A DNA stretch of 64,000 nucleotides from Siphonodentalium dalli (taxonomy: Eukaryota; Mollusca; Scaphopoda; Gadilida; Siphonodentaliidae): assembly GCA_032622095.1 (NCBI GenBank), contig CP136069.1:49522760-49586759 (forward strand), in the 5' to 3' direction. Shown piece after piece: positions 53,900-64,000 of the stretch. The translations under genes were made by a program, and so were the position numbers. Each line of letters opens with the position of its first letter. The first letter of the stretch is position 1. The notes beneath the pieces are model-generated. The model saw only the letters and a list, made by a program, of their open reading frames with translations. It did not search any database and was not told the origin of the DNA.

Positions 53900-56470
53900 T
53901 CAATACTTTTGGGTTTCTCGCATTCTGATTGGTCAATGTAAAAGGCAGAGTTTCGTGGATGAAGGAGAAGATCACTCGATCTTTTCAACCATCCCGGGCG
54001 CTTCGCGTCCAACCACTCTGCTCTATTTCGACAGAAGTCTTCGGTCTTCTCACCTGTCCAAGAGCTGAAATGAAGAGGCATCCCTCAGTGAAAATGGCCA
54101 TGCAGCACACGGTCAGCCCAAATGCATTGGTATATATCCCTTACTATCGCCCATCAGAAGACTGAGGAGTGGTCGGAAGTGTCTTTCGCAGAAAGACCAG
54201 CGGTAGGCTGGCGATAAATTGGGAATCCCAGGTATTTGGTTACCAATGTGTTTCAATGACATTTTCATTGGGTTATGTAGGAGAAGATTTGCGAGAATCA
54301 GTGAGCATCAATTTCTCATTTTGGCATCCCTTAGAAATTCGGAATGGTTGGCTATTTATAACATCTACGGGCGCCTCCCTTTTCCAAATTTGGCACACAA
54401 TGCATGGTCCGTCAATTCAATGGAAACCCTTATTGTCGTCCAATGGAAGACTCAATTGATTGAGAGGTCAGATGCATAGGCCGGCGACATGTTGGGTAGA
54501 CCTAGTAATTGACGACCAAATATTGGGTGCCCAGCGAAATATTCTCATTTCGGTACCCCTCGATCTTGGTCATTTTAATATAATTGAACCTCATAGTTGG
54601 TCTCCTTCATACATTAGCAACTGTGGCTTACTAATTTTTAATAGTTTCTTGGTCCCAGATTGGCACACCAACCTTGGACTGATGTGGGCAGCCACCGATA
54701 ATCAGACGATAGTGATGAGAAGAGGTATCCCTCAGAGAATTCAAGGTTAGCCAAATGAATTGGTAACCATTACTATCGCTTGTGATATATTGGGAATCCC
54801 AGGCATTTGGTGACCAATGTGAACATCCGTTGGCGCAACTCAGTGTGGCGTACCTTGACACATGAAAATGATTAACTGAGAATGATCATGCTTGGTTGGC
54901 ATCCCACCCGTTGGACAACCTCCATAGTCAGAGAAGTACCTGGGAAGACCAGAACGCTCGAAGTGACTGATAAGGCGATGGGCTGGCTGTGGTTGGTATG
55001 TCCTGTGTGCGACCCAACCTTGCATGATCGGTGTTCATTTTTGATGGGATGACGTTTGCATATTTTGATATATCTAGGTGGTTGGCTGCCCACAACTGCC
55101 TAGGTGGTTGGATGACAATTGGGTTCCAAAACAGTTGGCATACCAGAGGAGCTGAAGTTGGGCGCCCTCACAGTGACACCACGTGGTTAACACGCTGAGG
55201 GCTTCTCACTTCATTTAGACCAGCGACAGTAATTCTAGAAGCCTTTTTGAACAAGTTGGCATCCCTGATTTCGGGCTAGTATCTCAGATGGAGCTCTTGT
55301 TGGTGTCGACCATCGGTGGCGGTCCAGGCAGATATGTTTTGTATGACCAGTGTTGATGGTAACCAGAAAGGTATACCACTTGATTTTTGAAACCACCCTG
55401 ATGATCGACCACCCTGGGTTGAGCAACCGGGCCCGATATTACATGCAGTCAAGGACTCCGTCGCAGATGGCCGGCACTCAACCCCGTGGGCAACCCATGA
55501 TATGCTAACCCTCGGAATCATATTCCTGCCTGACGTGTGCAGAGATACATGTATTGACATATATATAGCAGAATTGACGGGCCATACTGGACTCATAACA
55601 ACCTGGGCACTCTAAGGTCTTAGTATAGTAGGCTCATATTAAAGCTGTACAGACGAGATACGTAGAGGGCTGAGAACTGTGTCCAGGCTGGTTGTGCCGG
55701 TATGTGTCGCCAACATGGTCGGTTGATCACATTAAAAAGAGAAACTGCGGCATGGTAACGTCTCCAGGTGTGGCCTTTTGTTTGATAAAGATGTAAAAGT
55801 GAATAGTCATGCTGTAACGCCTCGGCCGTATGGTTTTGATGGTGGGATCTGTAGCTAACTGCTAATAATACTACGGTTAGGTGAGAAATGTTTCTCCCCT
55901 TAGTATGTGATATAGCTGAGACCAGGGCCGAGATGGGAACTGTAGTTTCCCTCCCAAGTGTCCCACTGTCAAAACCTATAGTAATACAAATCTGTCTTCA
56001 AACAAAGGTTGGCGTCGCGGATTCCTTTCCGTGTGGTGCACATCTCGGTCTGATGGAAATTTACAAAAGCGAGGGTCCTAACCTATAGATCATGATTTAT
56101 CAATGGTGGTATTCGTGCTATACTACTCCCTGGACCACTTCAGGCTGGCGAATGCAGCATATGGTTTCTCTGTACATGGTCAGGAAGATAGATAGGTGAT
56201 ATCGGTCATGGAAGTCAAGGGGAAAATTGACTCAAGATATAAATAACTTGGTTGACAAATCGATGTTTGACAGTTGGCGTGACAATATATATGAAGGGTA
56301 CGAGTGTTCGTGAATTACAACCTGACTGGGTTTTGCCCCTTAAACTGCTGCCCCTTAAACTGACAGTAGACGACACAGCCGCCCAGCCAAATTGTTACGT
56401 TCTTATGTCAACATCATACCAAGTCATTGTACTTAGCAGGTTGACGGAACATCTTATTTTCCGGAAGTTA
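53900..56470. other. unrecognised GC-richer, dyad-rich region
   Basis: About 2.5 kb with higher GC than the rest of the window and no known repeat family. Short inverted words of the GGTNACC, TTGGNNNCCAA and GGGCGCCC kind recur densely (TTGGGAATCCCAGG, TTTGGTTACCAATG, TTGGCACACCAACC). A partial direct duplication links 54092-54245 and 54730-54815 (AATTGGTA.CC.TTACTATCGC, ATTGGGAATCCCAGG.ATTTG). Open frames of up to about 105 codons occur on both strands without domain features. Confidence 0.45.
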
Positions 56471-56771
56471 ACGTCATAGGAAAGCCGATTCTGTTTTAAA
56501 GGTATAAATTAAATTATGGGGTGGTAGGAATTTAGCAGGGATCTCAGCAAAGAATTTGATGGGGGTTCACTCCAAGAGGGTTTGATTTTATTTGGCGCGC
56601 ATTGGGAAACAAAGAGACTTATTTTGAAGGCACACTACCATTAGGCGAATACTTAGTTTTCGGCTCGTGACATTGGACAAGTGAGTAGTTCCGATGAATT
56701 TGCGGATTTGGCGGTTAATATATCCCGTGCGCGTTACAGTACATACCTAATTAAATCGAACATTTTATGGA

Positions 56772-56863
56772 AGAGTTTTGTCTGTTACAGTTCATGCCGG
56801 TTCCATCTAACCAATTTCCGAATGATTATGGAAAATGAACTGTAACCGACAAAAGTCTAAAAT
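56772..56863. repeat. small foldback
   Basis: TTTTGTCTGTTACAGTTCAT faces ATGAACTGTAACCGACAAAA. Confidence 0.6.
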
Positions 56864-57185
56864 AAAAAATTAGAAATAAACATTGCGACAACTGCAATGC
56901 ACGTGACGCCGGGCAGGGCCTGACTGACTTTACTTTAAACATATTTTAATGTATTTAGAAAAAATATACATAGGGATCAGGGCACAAGTTACAAAACTTA
57001 CAAACTTGCCCCTCTCCTAATACAATCATGGAACATGCATAAAAATACATAGCAGATATAGCAAACTGTTTATAAAGAAGAGTGCAGAGTGTGTGTGCTG
57101 CGGATGTCGGGTTTCCATCTGTATTCCAATCTCGGTTATGAAGAAAACGCTAGAACTCAGTGAGTTGAAAGATGAATAGCGAAAT

Positions 57186-59400
57186 TTACCATACATGGGT
57201 TTGTTCAAAACGCTCTGTTTTAGCTATAAAAGATTGAGTAATGCGGAAAAGAGTAGTGTTCTTTTGATTTGATATACCTTTTACCCCATATAAGAAATGA
57301 TTTGCTTCTAATGATTGAAAGCCATTAATACTTAAATTTCGGTAAAAGTCAATTCTCTGATCTACAAATAAAGGGCAAACATGAAAATAGTGATTGGCGT
57401 CTTCAATGTCTAAGTTACAGGGGCATATAGGCGAATCTGATATGTGATTATCAAACATATCCGAACGGAGATCACTACACTGATTCCGAATTTTACAGTG
57501 TATTGTATTAATTTTCCTTTTTTCCTGTATAAAAATAAGATGGTGGTTTTATTATTGTGTCTATAATCCCTAAATTGGCTTTGAAATCGGAAATTGAGGT
57601 TGCATTGATTACATACACAGGTAATTTGTTCCATTCGAGAACAACAGATGGGAGAAATGACTGTTTAAAATGCTCAGTGTTAGCGAAATAGGAATAAAAT
57701 TTATTTGGAAATCTAAGATTATAATCCGATCGTTCTCTGGGGCGTGCCGGTAGGAGATATGTCAGATACAAAGGGGCGTCTTCATTGATAATTCTGTAAA
57801 TTGCTTGCAAGTGGCGATGTTGCCTACGCCTGTGTAGTGTCCGCCAACCTACCTCAAGCCATAACTTGTTAAGTGATACTGAACGATTTAGGCCGGTTAC
57901 GATTCTAGCGGCGTCTTTATGTATTCGGTCGAGTTTTTCCAATAAGTAATCGGGTGCTGAATCCCATACGACGTCAGCATAATCCAAAATAGGAAGGATA
58001 TACGCATTGTAAAAAAATTCGAGTGTCTTTCTATCGAGATCGTTTTTAAATTTCCTCAATTGTGATAGTCTAGAAGCAGCTTTGTTTGCTGTGTATTCTA
58101 TTTGTTTGTTCCATTTTAAATTTGATTGAAATTCAAGGCCAAGGTGCTTATGCGATTCGTTAAATGAAATAGTTTCGTCCTGGAATATTAAATCTGGGGA
58201 ATTATCTTGAGGCACGAATGAGAAGGATATTGCCTTGGTTTTCTTGGGATTGAACGAAACTAACCAGTTGTCTGCCCATAGACTGACCCTTTTGAGGTCC
58301 TCGTTTAGTTCTGATTGTAGGATGTTAAGATTGAAGTGAGAAGCTGTGAGACATGTGTCATCAGCATACATTCTAACAGTTGATGTGAGGTTATCTGGTA
58401 TGTCAATAATGTATATTAAAAATAGGAAAGGCCCAAGGATTTATCCTTGGGGAACACCCGCTGTGATGGTTTCAAAATCAGAATAAGTGTTATTGATTCG
58501 GACCCTTTGCTTCCTGTTAGTGAGATAGTCCTCCAGCCATTTAGAAAGCGACCCTGTTATCCCATACGCGGTAGTTTTGGCAATCAACCCTCTGTGCCAG
58601 ACTCTCTCGAAGGCTTTAAAGATATCACAAAATACTGAACAAGTGTATAAGCCTTTGTCGAGTGTCTGACACAGCTGGTGATAAAGATCAATCATTTGGA
58701 ATGTAGTGCTGTGTTTCGGAACGAAACCCGACTGATTTTGAAATAGGAGTTTATTCTCATCGAAAAAGGACGAGATTCTCTTTAGAACTAACTTTTCAAG
58801 AATTTTACCCAGGCATGGTAGACGGGAAATTGGTCGGTAATTAGCGCTATCTGCGGAATCTCCATTTTTAAAGATAGGAATCACATTGGCTTTCTTCCAC
58901 TGTTATGGGAACTTTCCCGTTTGTAGAGATTTTTTAAAAATTAAGAAAAGAGGGTGGGCTATAGCGTTAGCCGTGCCGTGGAGCATTTTTGGACTAACTC
59001 CGTCATAGCCATAGGCTTTGTTCGTTTTAAGTGATCTGATCGCAGATATGACATCATCGACTGAAAATTTAAGTTCTTATAATTCTTTATTGCATCGTGA
59101 ACTGAAATCAGGTAGTTTGTGATCTTTCTGGTCAATCGTGGAATTTGAGAGGAATTTTTTATTCAGGCACTCGGCTTTTCCCAAATCGTTTGAGACAAAA
59201 GATACACCATTGACTTTAATATCTCCATCCGTAGAATAAATAGGTGGTATTTTTGTTATCTTCTTTTTGTTCAAAAGAAAGTTGATGAGATGCCAGAATT
59301 CACGGGGCGAAGAACTGTCATTTACCCTATCTTCGATATTGTTTTCAAATTTGGCTTTCGCATACTTTTTCATGTTGTTGACTTTGTTCCTCGATTTGTT
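57186..59400 (-). pseudogene. LINE reverse transcriptase and C-terminal region
   Basis: Continues the endonuclease frame. Motifs in order: YRPISRLPCLGKILEK, SGFVPKHSTTFQ, FCDIFKAFERVWH (usually D-x-x-K-A-F-D, so Asp to Glu), AGVPQG followed by a stop where Ser is normal, then MYADDTCL (catalytic), NPKKTKAISF and HLGLEF. In-frame TAA at 59077, 58903 and 58441. After a frameshift in the A-rich stretch near 57515 the C-terminal CPCNLDIEDANHYFHVCPLF motif is readable at 57186-57458. Not functional as it stands. Confidence 0.85.
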
Positions 59401-60489
59401 TTATTTTGTCCAATTATTTTCAGTGCCAGACTTGATGGCGACCGATCGCAATCTATCTCGACGTCGAATCTCACGTCGGATGTCGCTATTGAACCAAATT
59501 TTGTCTTTCGATCTTATCGTAACTGTAGTTTGTGGTATAGTGATTCGCATTATTTCAAAGAATTTATCATAGACAATTTGCACTACCCTATCAATGTCGT
59601 TTTCAGGCTGGAGGAGAACGTCCCAATTTATATCATTTATTAAAATTGCCGCCTTTTGGAAGTCGCCGCGATTATAGTTCCATATTTTCCTTTGGAAGGA
59701 AGGGAATGACAGTTGATCAAATGAGATGGTCGCATAAACACCTAAGTGGTCCGAAATTTCTAAGTCAAGGATGTCGGCATCCCTCACTTGAATGTCAGGG
59801 CTTATAATGATGGGGTCCAGAAGCGTCGCGGATGTAGCAGTGATTCTGGTTTGGGATGTAATCACATTTCTGAGTGAAAAATAGTCCGTGATATTTTTAA
59901 GTTTGGACGAGGGATCTAGATAATTTGAATTAAAATCCCCAAGTAGTATTACTTTATGGGAAATATCTAACGCTTCAAAAATGGATTCCTCGAAGAGAGT
60001 CCAATAGTTTGGGACACAGAAGTCCTCTGATCGGTATGATAGACATAAGAGAAATTTTGTAAGTTTACTGCGTATTTCAAACCACATTACAGACGTGTCA
60101 AATTCGAGACTTTCGATGCGTTTGTATAATAAGTTATCGTCGAAGTATACACAAATACCACCACCATGACAATCCCGATCGGCTCGGACAGGAGGGGTGA
60201 ATCCTTCAATAAGAATATTTTCAGATGGGTATGAGGGGTCCAGATGAGTTTCTGTAAAGCATAATATATCATAATCAGATATTATGTGATTTATTTTGTG
60301 GATTTTATTCCGAATGCTTCTTATATTTTGTTGGAAAATGGTCAAAGTGTCGGGATGGTTTTCAGTTATTAATGTCTGGTCTAGTACAGGGCCCGGATTG
60401 ACATGGACTGAACCTGAAATTATAAGAAGCGCTGTAATTAAAACCAGGATCAACGGTAGCCTAATACTTGATCCATGCACGGACGTCAC
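59401..60489 (-). pseudogene. LINE N-terminus and AP endonuclease domain
   Basis: A 362-codon segment. Residues about 8-28 are hydrophobic (LPLILVLITALLIISG) and run straight into SVHVNPGP, which keeps the NPGP of 2A-like ribosome-skipping motifs known from some invertebrate CR1-type LINEs. The endonuclease follows: FQQNIRSIRNK, FTETHLDPSYP, CHGGGICVYFDD, ILLGDFNSNYL and EISDHLGVYA, which carry the expected catalytic Asn, Glu, Asp/Asn and Asp-His. This enzyme nicks target DNA to prime reverse transcription. A TAA at 59401-59403 separates it from the next part in the same frame. Confidence 0.85.
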
Positions 60490-61918
60490 GTACAGTTAAA
60501 GCAATGTTGAGGGGGAATACAATGTATACTTATATTATTCAAAGACATCAAACTACTAATCGCAGAATGACATGCACGTACACTTGTCTTCGTTTGAAAT
60601 GGTTGTTTTGCGGGTTTGTTCTTTTATGTTGAGAAGTGAAATAAGGTAAATGGTTGGTCAATGCCGACAGCTTCAGGTTTACATCATTGTGTTTTTTTTT
60701 ATTTTTAATTAATACTGATGGCACAGCCGCTTTTGTTATAGTCAGTGAACCAGTGTTTGTGAATAGACGTTGTTTATTATTAATGATATTCGATCGCTGT
60801 GAACGCTGTTTCAACTGGTGTGTACGCAAAGTCTGCGACAAAATACCAAAAAAAAGAAAAGCTTTGCCACCGACCCGCCAACCAACTCGAAACTTCCCTT
60901 CATATCATCTATACATATTATAATGTGTCGGTTGTATACATATGTGGGTGCATACATACTATAAGGTGTGGGTGTACTGGTACCCTGTCAGCTTCCAGGG
61001 TATTATATTTGCGTTCTCATTGCCGTCGCGTGACCTTTTGGCACTTGTTGACGTCTTCAATTACAAAGTCATCTATTGTTTGCTACCAGTGGATAGAGTA
61101 TTCCAATGCCTACAAAATGACATGCCACTTATTAAAATCCAATCACAATGATACCGTTTCCCCCACCCCATCATAATCGGGGGAAAACGGTAACTGATTA
61201 AGGCTAAACATTGACTAAGTAGGTCACTAGTGCCAAAAATATTAACTGTTAACATAATTTTTCCTGAAAAATACACATTAGGGTACATGAAAATACCAAC
61301 GAAGTTAAGTTATGGGGGTCCACGAGGGGTACTACCAGCCCATGGACTATACAATTATATTGGAATGACATTTCTTTTTACAAATTTGAATATAATATAA
61401 ATTATATTTATGGCGACATCATCATTAACGCCATGAAATGTACCATCGACTAATTGGCTTTCACAGCTGACCTCACCAAAACAAAGCGATCAGTTGGTTT
61501 AAACATATTTGATAAGTAAAAGCTAGAGGGGTCGAGACAAGTTTATAACTTAAGCGATCTGTAACAATGCTTCTTTGTAAGATTGACAATTACACTCAAT
61601 GTACAAACGTCAAAGACAAGTTCAAATATACAATTGCCGACTGCAATTTACGTGGTGTTATCTTTGTGTGAAATTCTTGTTTTGAAAAGTTTTTTTCTTG
61701 TTATTTTGTTGTGCTAAAAATAAATGATGGGTCAATCGATTGGCAAAATTAATTATTTAATTAAATTCTTCGAAATGCGCATAAGGGTTATCTATTTCCT
61801 GGCTTAAAACCATGCTGTATTTCGTACCTGCCACATTGCCACATCCCAGAAAAGTTGCTGTTGACAGAGAGTACCGTTATTTTTACTTCTTAAGTTGTAA
61901 TTTTCGCGGTGACTTTTT
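60490..61918. other. unassigned DNA
   Basis: May include the LINE 5' UTR just above 60489. Otherwise nothing recognised except a weak resemblance near 61530 to the LINE 3' tail (GGGGTCGAGACAAGTTTATA). Confidence 0.3.
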
Positions 61919-62293
61919 CGTAACGGCATCAGTTTGTCCTACCAGCTTCATAGCAACACCATAGCAACAAGCAAGAACACAAATTTATCATGCGGGTGAC
62001 TGAAACCTGATTTTGTGCAATGTCCATCCAAATGTTCTTTTTTCAGAAGCAATTGATGTAGGGGAGCTCACTCAAAATATATGAACAGCAAAGATAAATC
62101 GTAATCGGGTTTTGAGTGTTCTATCCTGTATCAAGTAGTATAAACACGTCCAATGCAGGATAATGCATGCCCACATCGGGTGTAAAGTGTGGGACAAGGC
62201 CTCAAGTGATCCAAAGTATTTACTTACCTATTAGATCGTGACAGTAATGTTATTACAGTTGTTAATCGGAAAAATCGTGTATGGGATCGTTTG
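61919..62293 (+). repeat. 375-bp direct repeat, copy 1
   Basis: CGTAACGGCATCAGTTTGTC to ATGGGATCGTTTG, collinear with 62733-63120. Confidence 0.85.
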
Positions 62294-62732
62294 TAGTAAA
62301 CTTGAATTTTATTCTAATACTCAGTTTAAGCAGGTAGTTGAAAGTAGGTCTAAACTGGAGATGCCGATTCGGACCATTGGTTTCCGTAAACCAGGTTTAA
62401 ACTGGAGATGTAATCCGTTACAAGAAAATAGTCTAGCCTAGCTTGTTTTACTGGTTTTTTCTCCGCCATGTATATATGTGTGTATCCGGATTGTCCAGAT
62501 GCCAAACGCCAATGAGCCCATTATCGTTCACCGCTGTAGTAAGTCTCTTATGTTGCACTGGTGTTTGCAAAACGTTGCGAATAGCCACCTTGAGTATAGT
62601 CGATTCGCACAACTAATACAGCCAGTAAAAAATTATATTTCGCAACATGTATGTTTTTGATTGGCTTTGCTGGATATAATCAGAATAACCAAATATTTCG
62701 AAAATGCAGAACAATAACGGTATATACTATTC

Positions 62733-63120
62733 CGTAACGGCATCAGTTTGTCCTTCCAGCTTCATAACAACACCATAGCAACCAGCAGGAACACTAATTT
62801 ATCGTGCGGGTGACTGAAACCTTATTTGGTGCAATATCCATCCAAATGTTCATTTTTCAGAGGCAATTGATGCAGGGGAGCTCACTCAACATATATGAAC
62901 AGCAACGATAAATCGTAATCGGATTTTGAGTGCTCTATCCTGTATCAAGTAGTATAAAACGTACAATGCAGGATAATGCATGCCCACATCGGGTGTGTTG
63001 TGTGGGACAATGTCTCAAGTGATCCAAAGCATTGACTTTCCTGTTAGATCGTGACAGTAATGTTATCACTGCATGTTGTTAATCGGAAAAGTCGCGTATA
63101 AACAACGATGGGATCGTTTG
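62733..63120 (+). repeat. 388-bp direct repeat, copy 2
   Basis: Same order of words: GCGGGTGACTGAAACCT, AGGGGAGCTCACTCAA, GCATGCCCACATCGGGTG, TTAGATCGTGACAGTAATGT. Separated from copy 1 by about 440 bp of unrelated DNA. Confidence 0.85.
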
Positions 63121-63344
63121 AAGTCAATTCAATTCATTTATTTCTCATTTCCTTAACAAAGGCATTGAGATAAATATATTAAGTATATACAGATATGTAC
63201 ATATTTACACGTGGTCAAACATATGTATATAGCCAACATGCTATCAATTAAATAAATAATGTCATGCATATCCTATAATTTGGCTACCGTACATGTATAT
63301 ATATATTTCAGTAGATTTAAACACTGTTTTATACAGGCAATTAT

Positions 63345-63450
63345 TCAAGGATTGTCCACTTATAAATGGACAATCGGTACCTAAAATGGTCATTAATAAA
63401 TGGACAATCCAACCACGCGTGGCACGCGAGCTTGGGATTGTCCACTAAAC
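63345..63450. repeat. nested GGACAATC / GATTGTCC hairpins
   Basis: GATTGTCCACTTATAAATGG is followed by ACAATCGG, then AATAAATGGACAATCC, then GGGATTGTCCACT. Two adjacent inverted pairs. Confidence 0.55.
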
Positions 63451-63788
63451 GAAGACATGTTTTGTTAATCCTGCATGAAGGGCAATAACTCTATAAATAA
63501 TGTTAATCTGCTAAATAACGGTGACTTGTATGAGAAGAAGTGTTTTTGACGAAATAACGGAGAGATTCGAAGAAGTGTTTTTAAAGAGCGTTCATGTACG
63601 TTATATGATATATAAATCTAAGAAAATTCTTTGACTATTTGTCTTATCAGAATACATAGATGTCGAAATAATTGTTTGTCTTTAGTGTTGAGTAGTTCAC
63701 TGGTAACTATTACATTTGGTTTTTCTGTGAATTCTATTGGCAAGAGACGGGTTCTTGATTCTTTAAATTTATCGCATATATATAGATA

Positions 63789-64000
63789 ATGGAATTCATT
63801 GCCAATTCAGCTGCAAATAAACAATGTGTGGTCCAACTATCCCTCCAAAATGTTAATCACGGAGATGATATATTCAAAGGCTATCTTGAAATTTTAGAAA
63901 ATACAAACGACAGATTATCGTCGCTTGTGCCAGTCGTCTTAATGGGAGATTTTAATGATCACATGCAAAAGGCTACTCGATCACACCACGGGCCACACCA
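63789..64000 (+). pseudogene. LINE endonuclease fragment, cut by window end
   Basis: Reading from the ATG at 63789 gives 70 open codons to the window edge, with LVPVVLMGDFNDHMQKATR and SHHGPH. G-D-F-N followed by H-G-P-H is the LINE AP-endonuclease core. It may belong to the same LINE type as the RT fragment at 15826 or to another. The sequence before it is AT-rich and lacks the upstream Asn and Glu motifs, so it looks 5'-truncated, but the 3' part lies outside the window. Confidence 0.6.

Larger units (their letters stand above)
56936..60489 (-). mobile_element. nearly full-length CR1/L2/Jockey-like LINE, defective
   Basis: Minus-strand non-LTR retrotransposon with the order endonuclease, reverse transcriptase, C-terminal Cys/His region, 3' UTR. 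The main reading frame is kept from 60489 to 57508 apart from four in-frame TAA codons (59401, 59077, 58903, 58441); one frameshift follows near 57515. The 3' end is near 56936. Antisense to and downstream of the CTLD4 exon. The clade call rests on motif style only. Confidence 0.85.

Noticed and set aside
54169-54750. Protein gene in the 54-kb region (frames of about 75-105 codons)
   Set aside because: Several overlapping frames of similar length on both strands, no domain, no splice-site pattern.

Overview
This is eukaryotic genomic DNA. It is AT-rich, coding exons are short and bounded by GT/AG splice sites, introns run to many kilobases, and the intergenic and intronic DNA is packed with transposon remnants. 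Frequent TACATGTA-like words, C-type-lectin exons, CR1/L2-like LINEs and Helitron-type tandem repeats suggest a marine invertebrate, most likely a spiralian such as a mollusc. An amphioxus-like chordate is not excluded, and no species can be named from sequence alone.

The only host coding signal I can defend is a series of C-type lectin domain (CTLD) exons on the + strand from 11815 to 53443. They assemble into four CTLDs: CTLD1 (11815-12057, 13260-13347, 14982-15040), CTLD2 (27440-27703, 29581-29659, 31803-31858), CTLD3 (35072-35332, 38792-38941) and CTLD4 (51308-51481, 53211-53443, ending in a stop with AATAAA at 53562). Every domain begins and ends at a phase-1 intron and the internal junction phases agree, so the four can be read as one multi-CTLD protein of at least about 535 residues. 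The signal-peptide exon was not found. A possible alternative last exon with its own AATAAA lies at 46638-46923, so CTLD1-3 and CTLD4 could instead belong to two genes or two isoforms. Only CTLD1 keeps the EPN/WND calcium and mannose-type signature. CTLD1 and CTLD2 lack the usual inner cysteine pair; CTLD4 has it.

Around and inside these exons: 1-9.8 kb holds MITEs and old dispersed repeats. 9.8-11.6 kb holds two Helitron-like elements. 15.8-17.5 kb is a dead LINE fragment. 19789-26047 is a head-to-tail array of non-autonomous Helitron-like units organised as a 1.61-kb higher-order repeat. 35.3-35.96 kb is a minisatellite grown from an exon end and its splice donor. 44169-46224 is a 2-kb near-perfect inverted repeat. 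49.2-49.85 kb is a ~105-bp satellite. 53.9-56.5 kb is an unrecognised, more GC-rich, dyad-rich stretch. 56.9-60.5 kb is a nearly full-length minus-strand LINE with four TAA stops and one frameshift. The window ends inside another LINE endonuclease.

MITE families present in several copies include a piggyBac-like one (four copies, TTAA sites), a TTAAAGGTACT family (three copies plus one foldback), a TTAAAGGGG family (three copies) and others. A recurring, less familiar theme is short elements built almost wholly from one 6-8 bp word and its reverse complement (18.2, 32.8, 38, 48.5 and 50.6 kb). Coordinates of repeats were set by eye and may be off by several bases.
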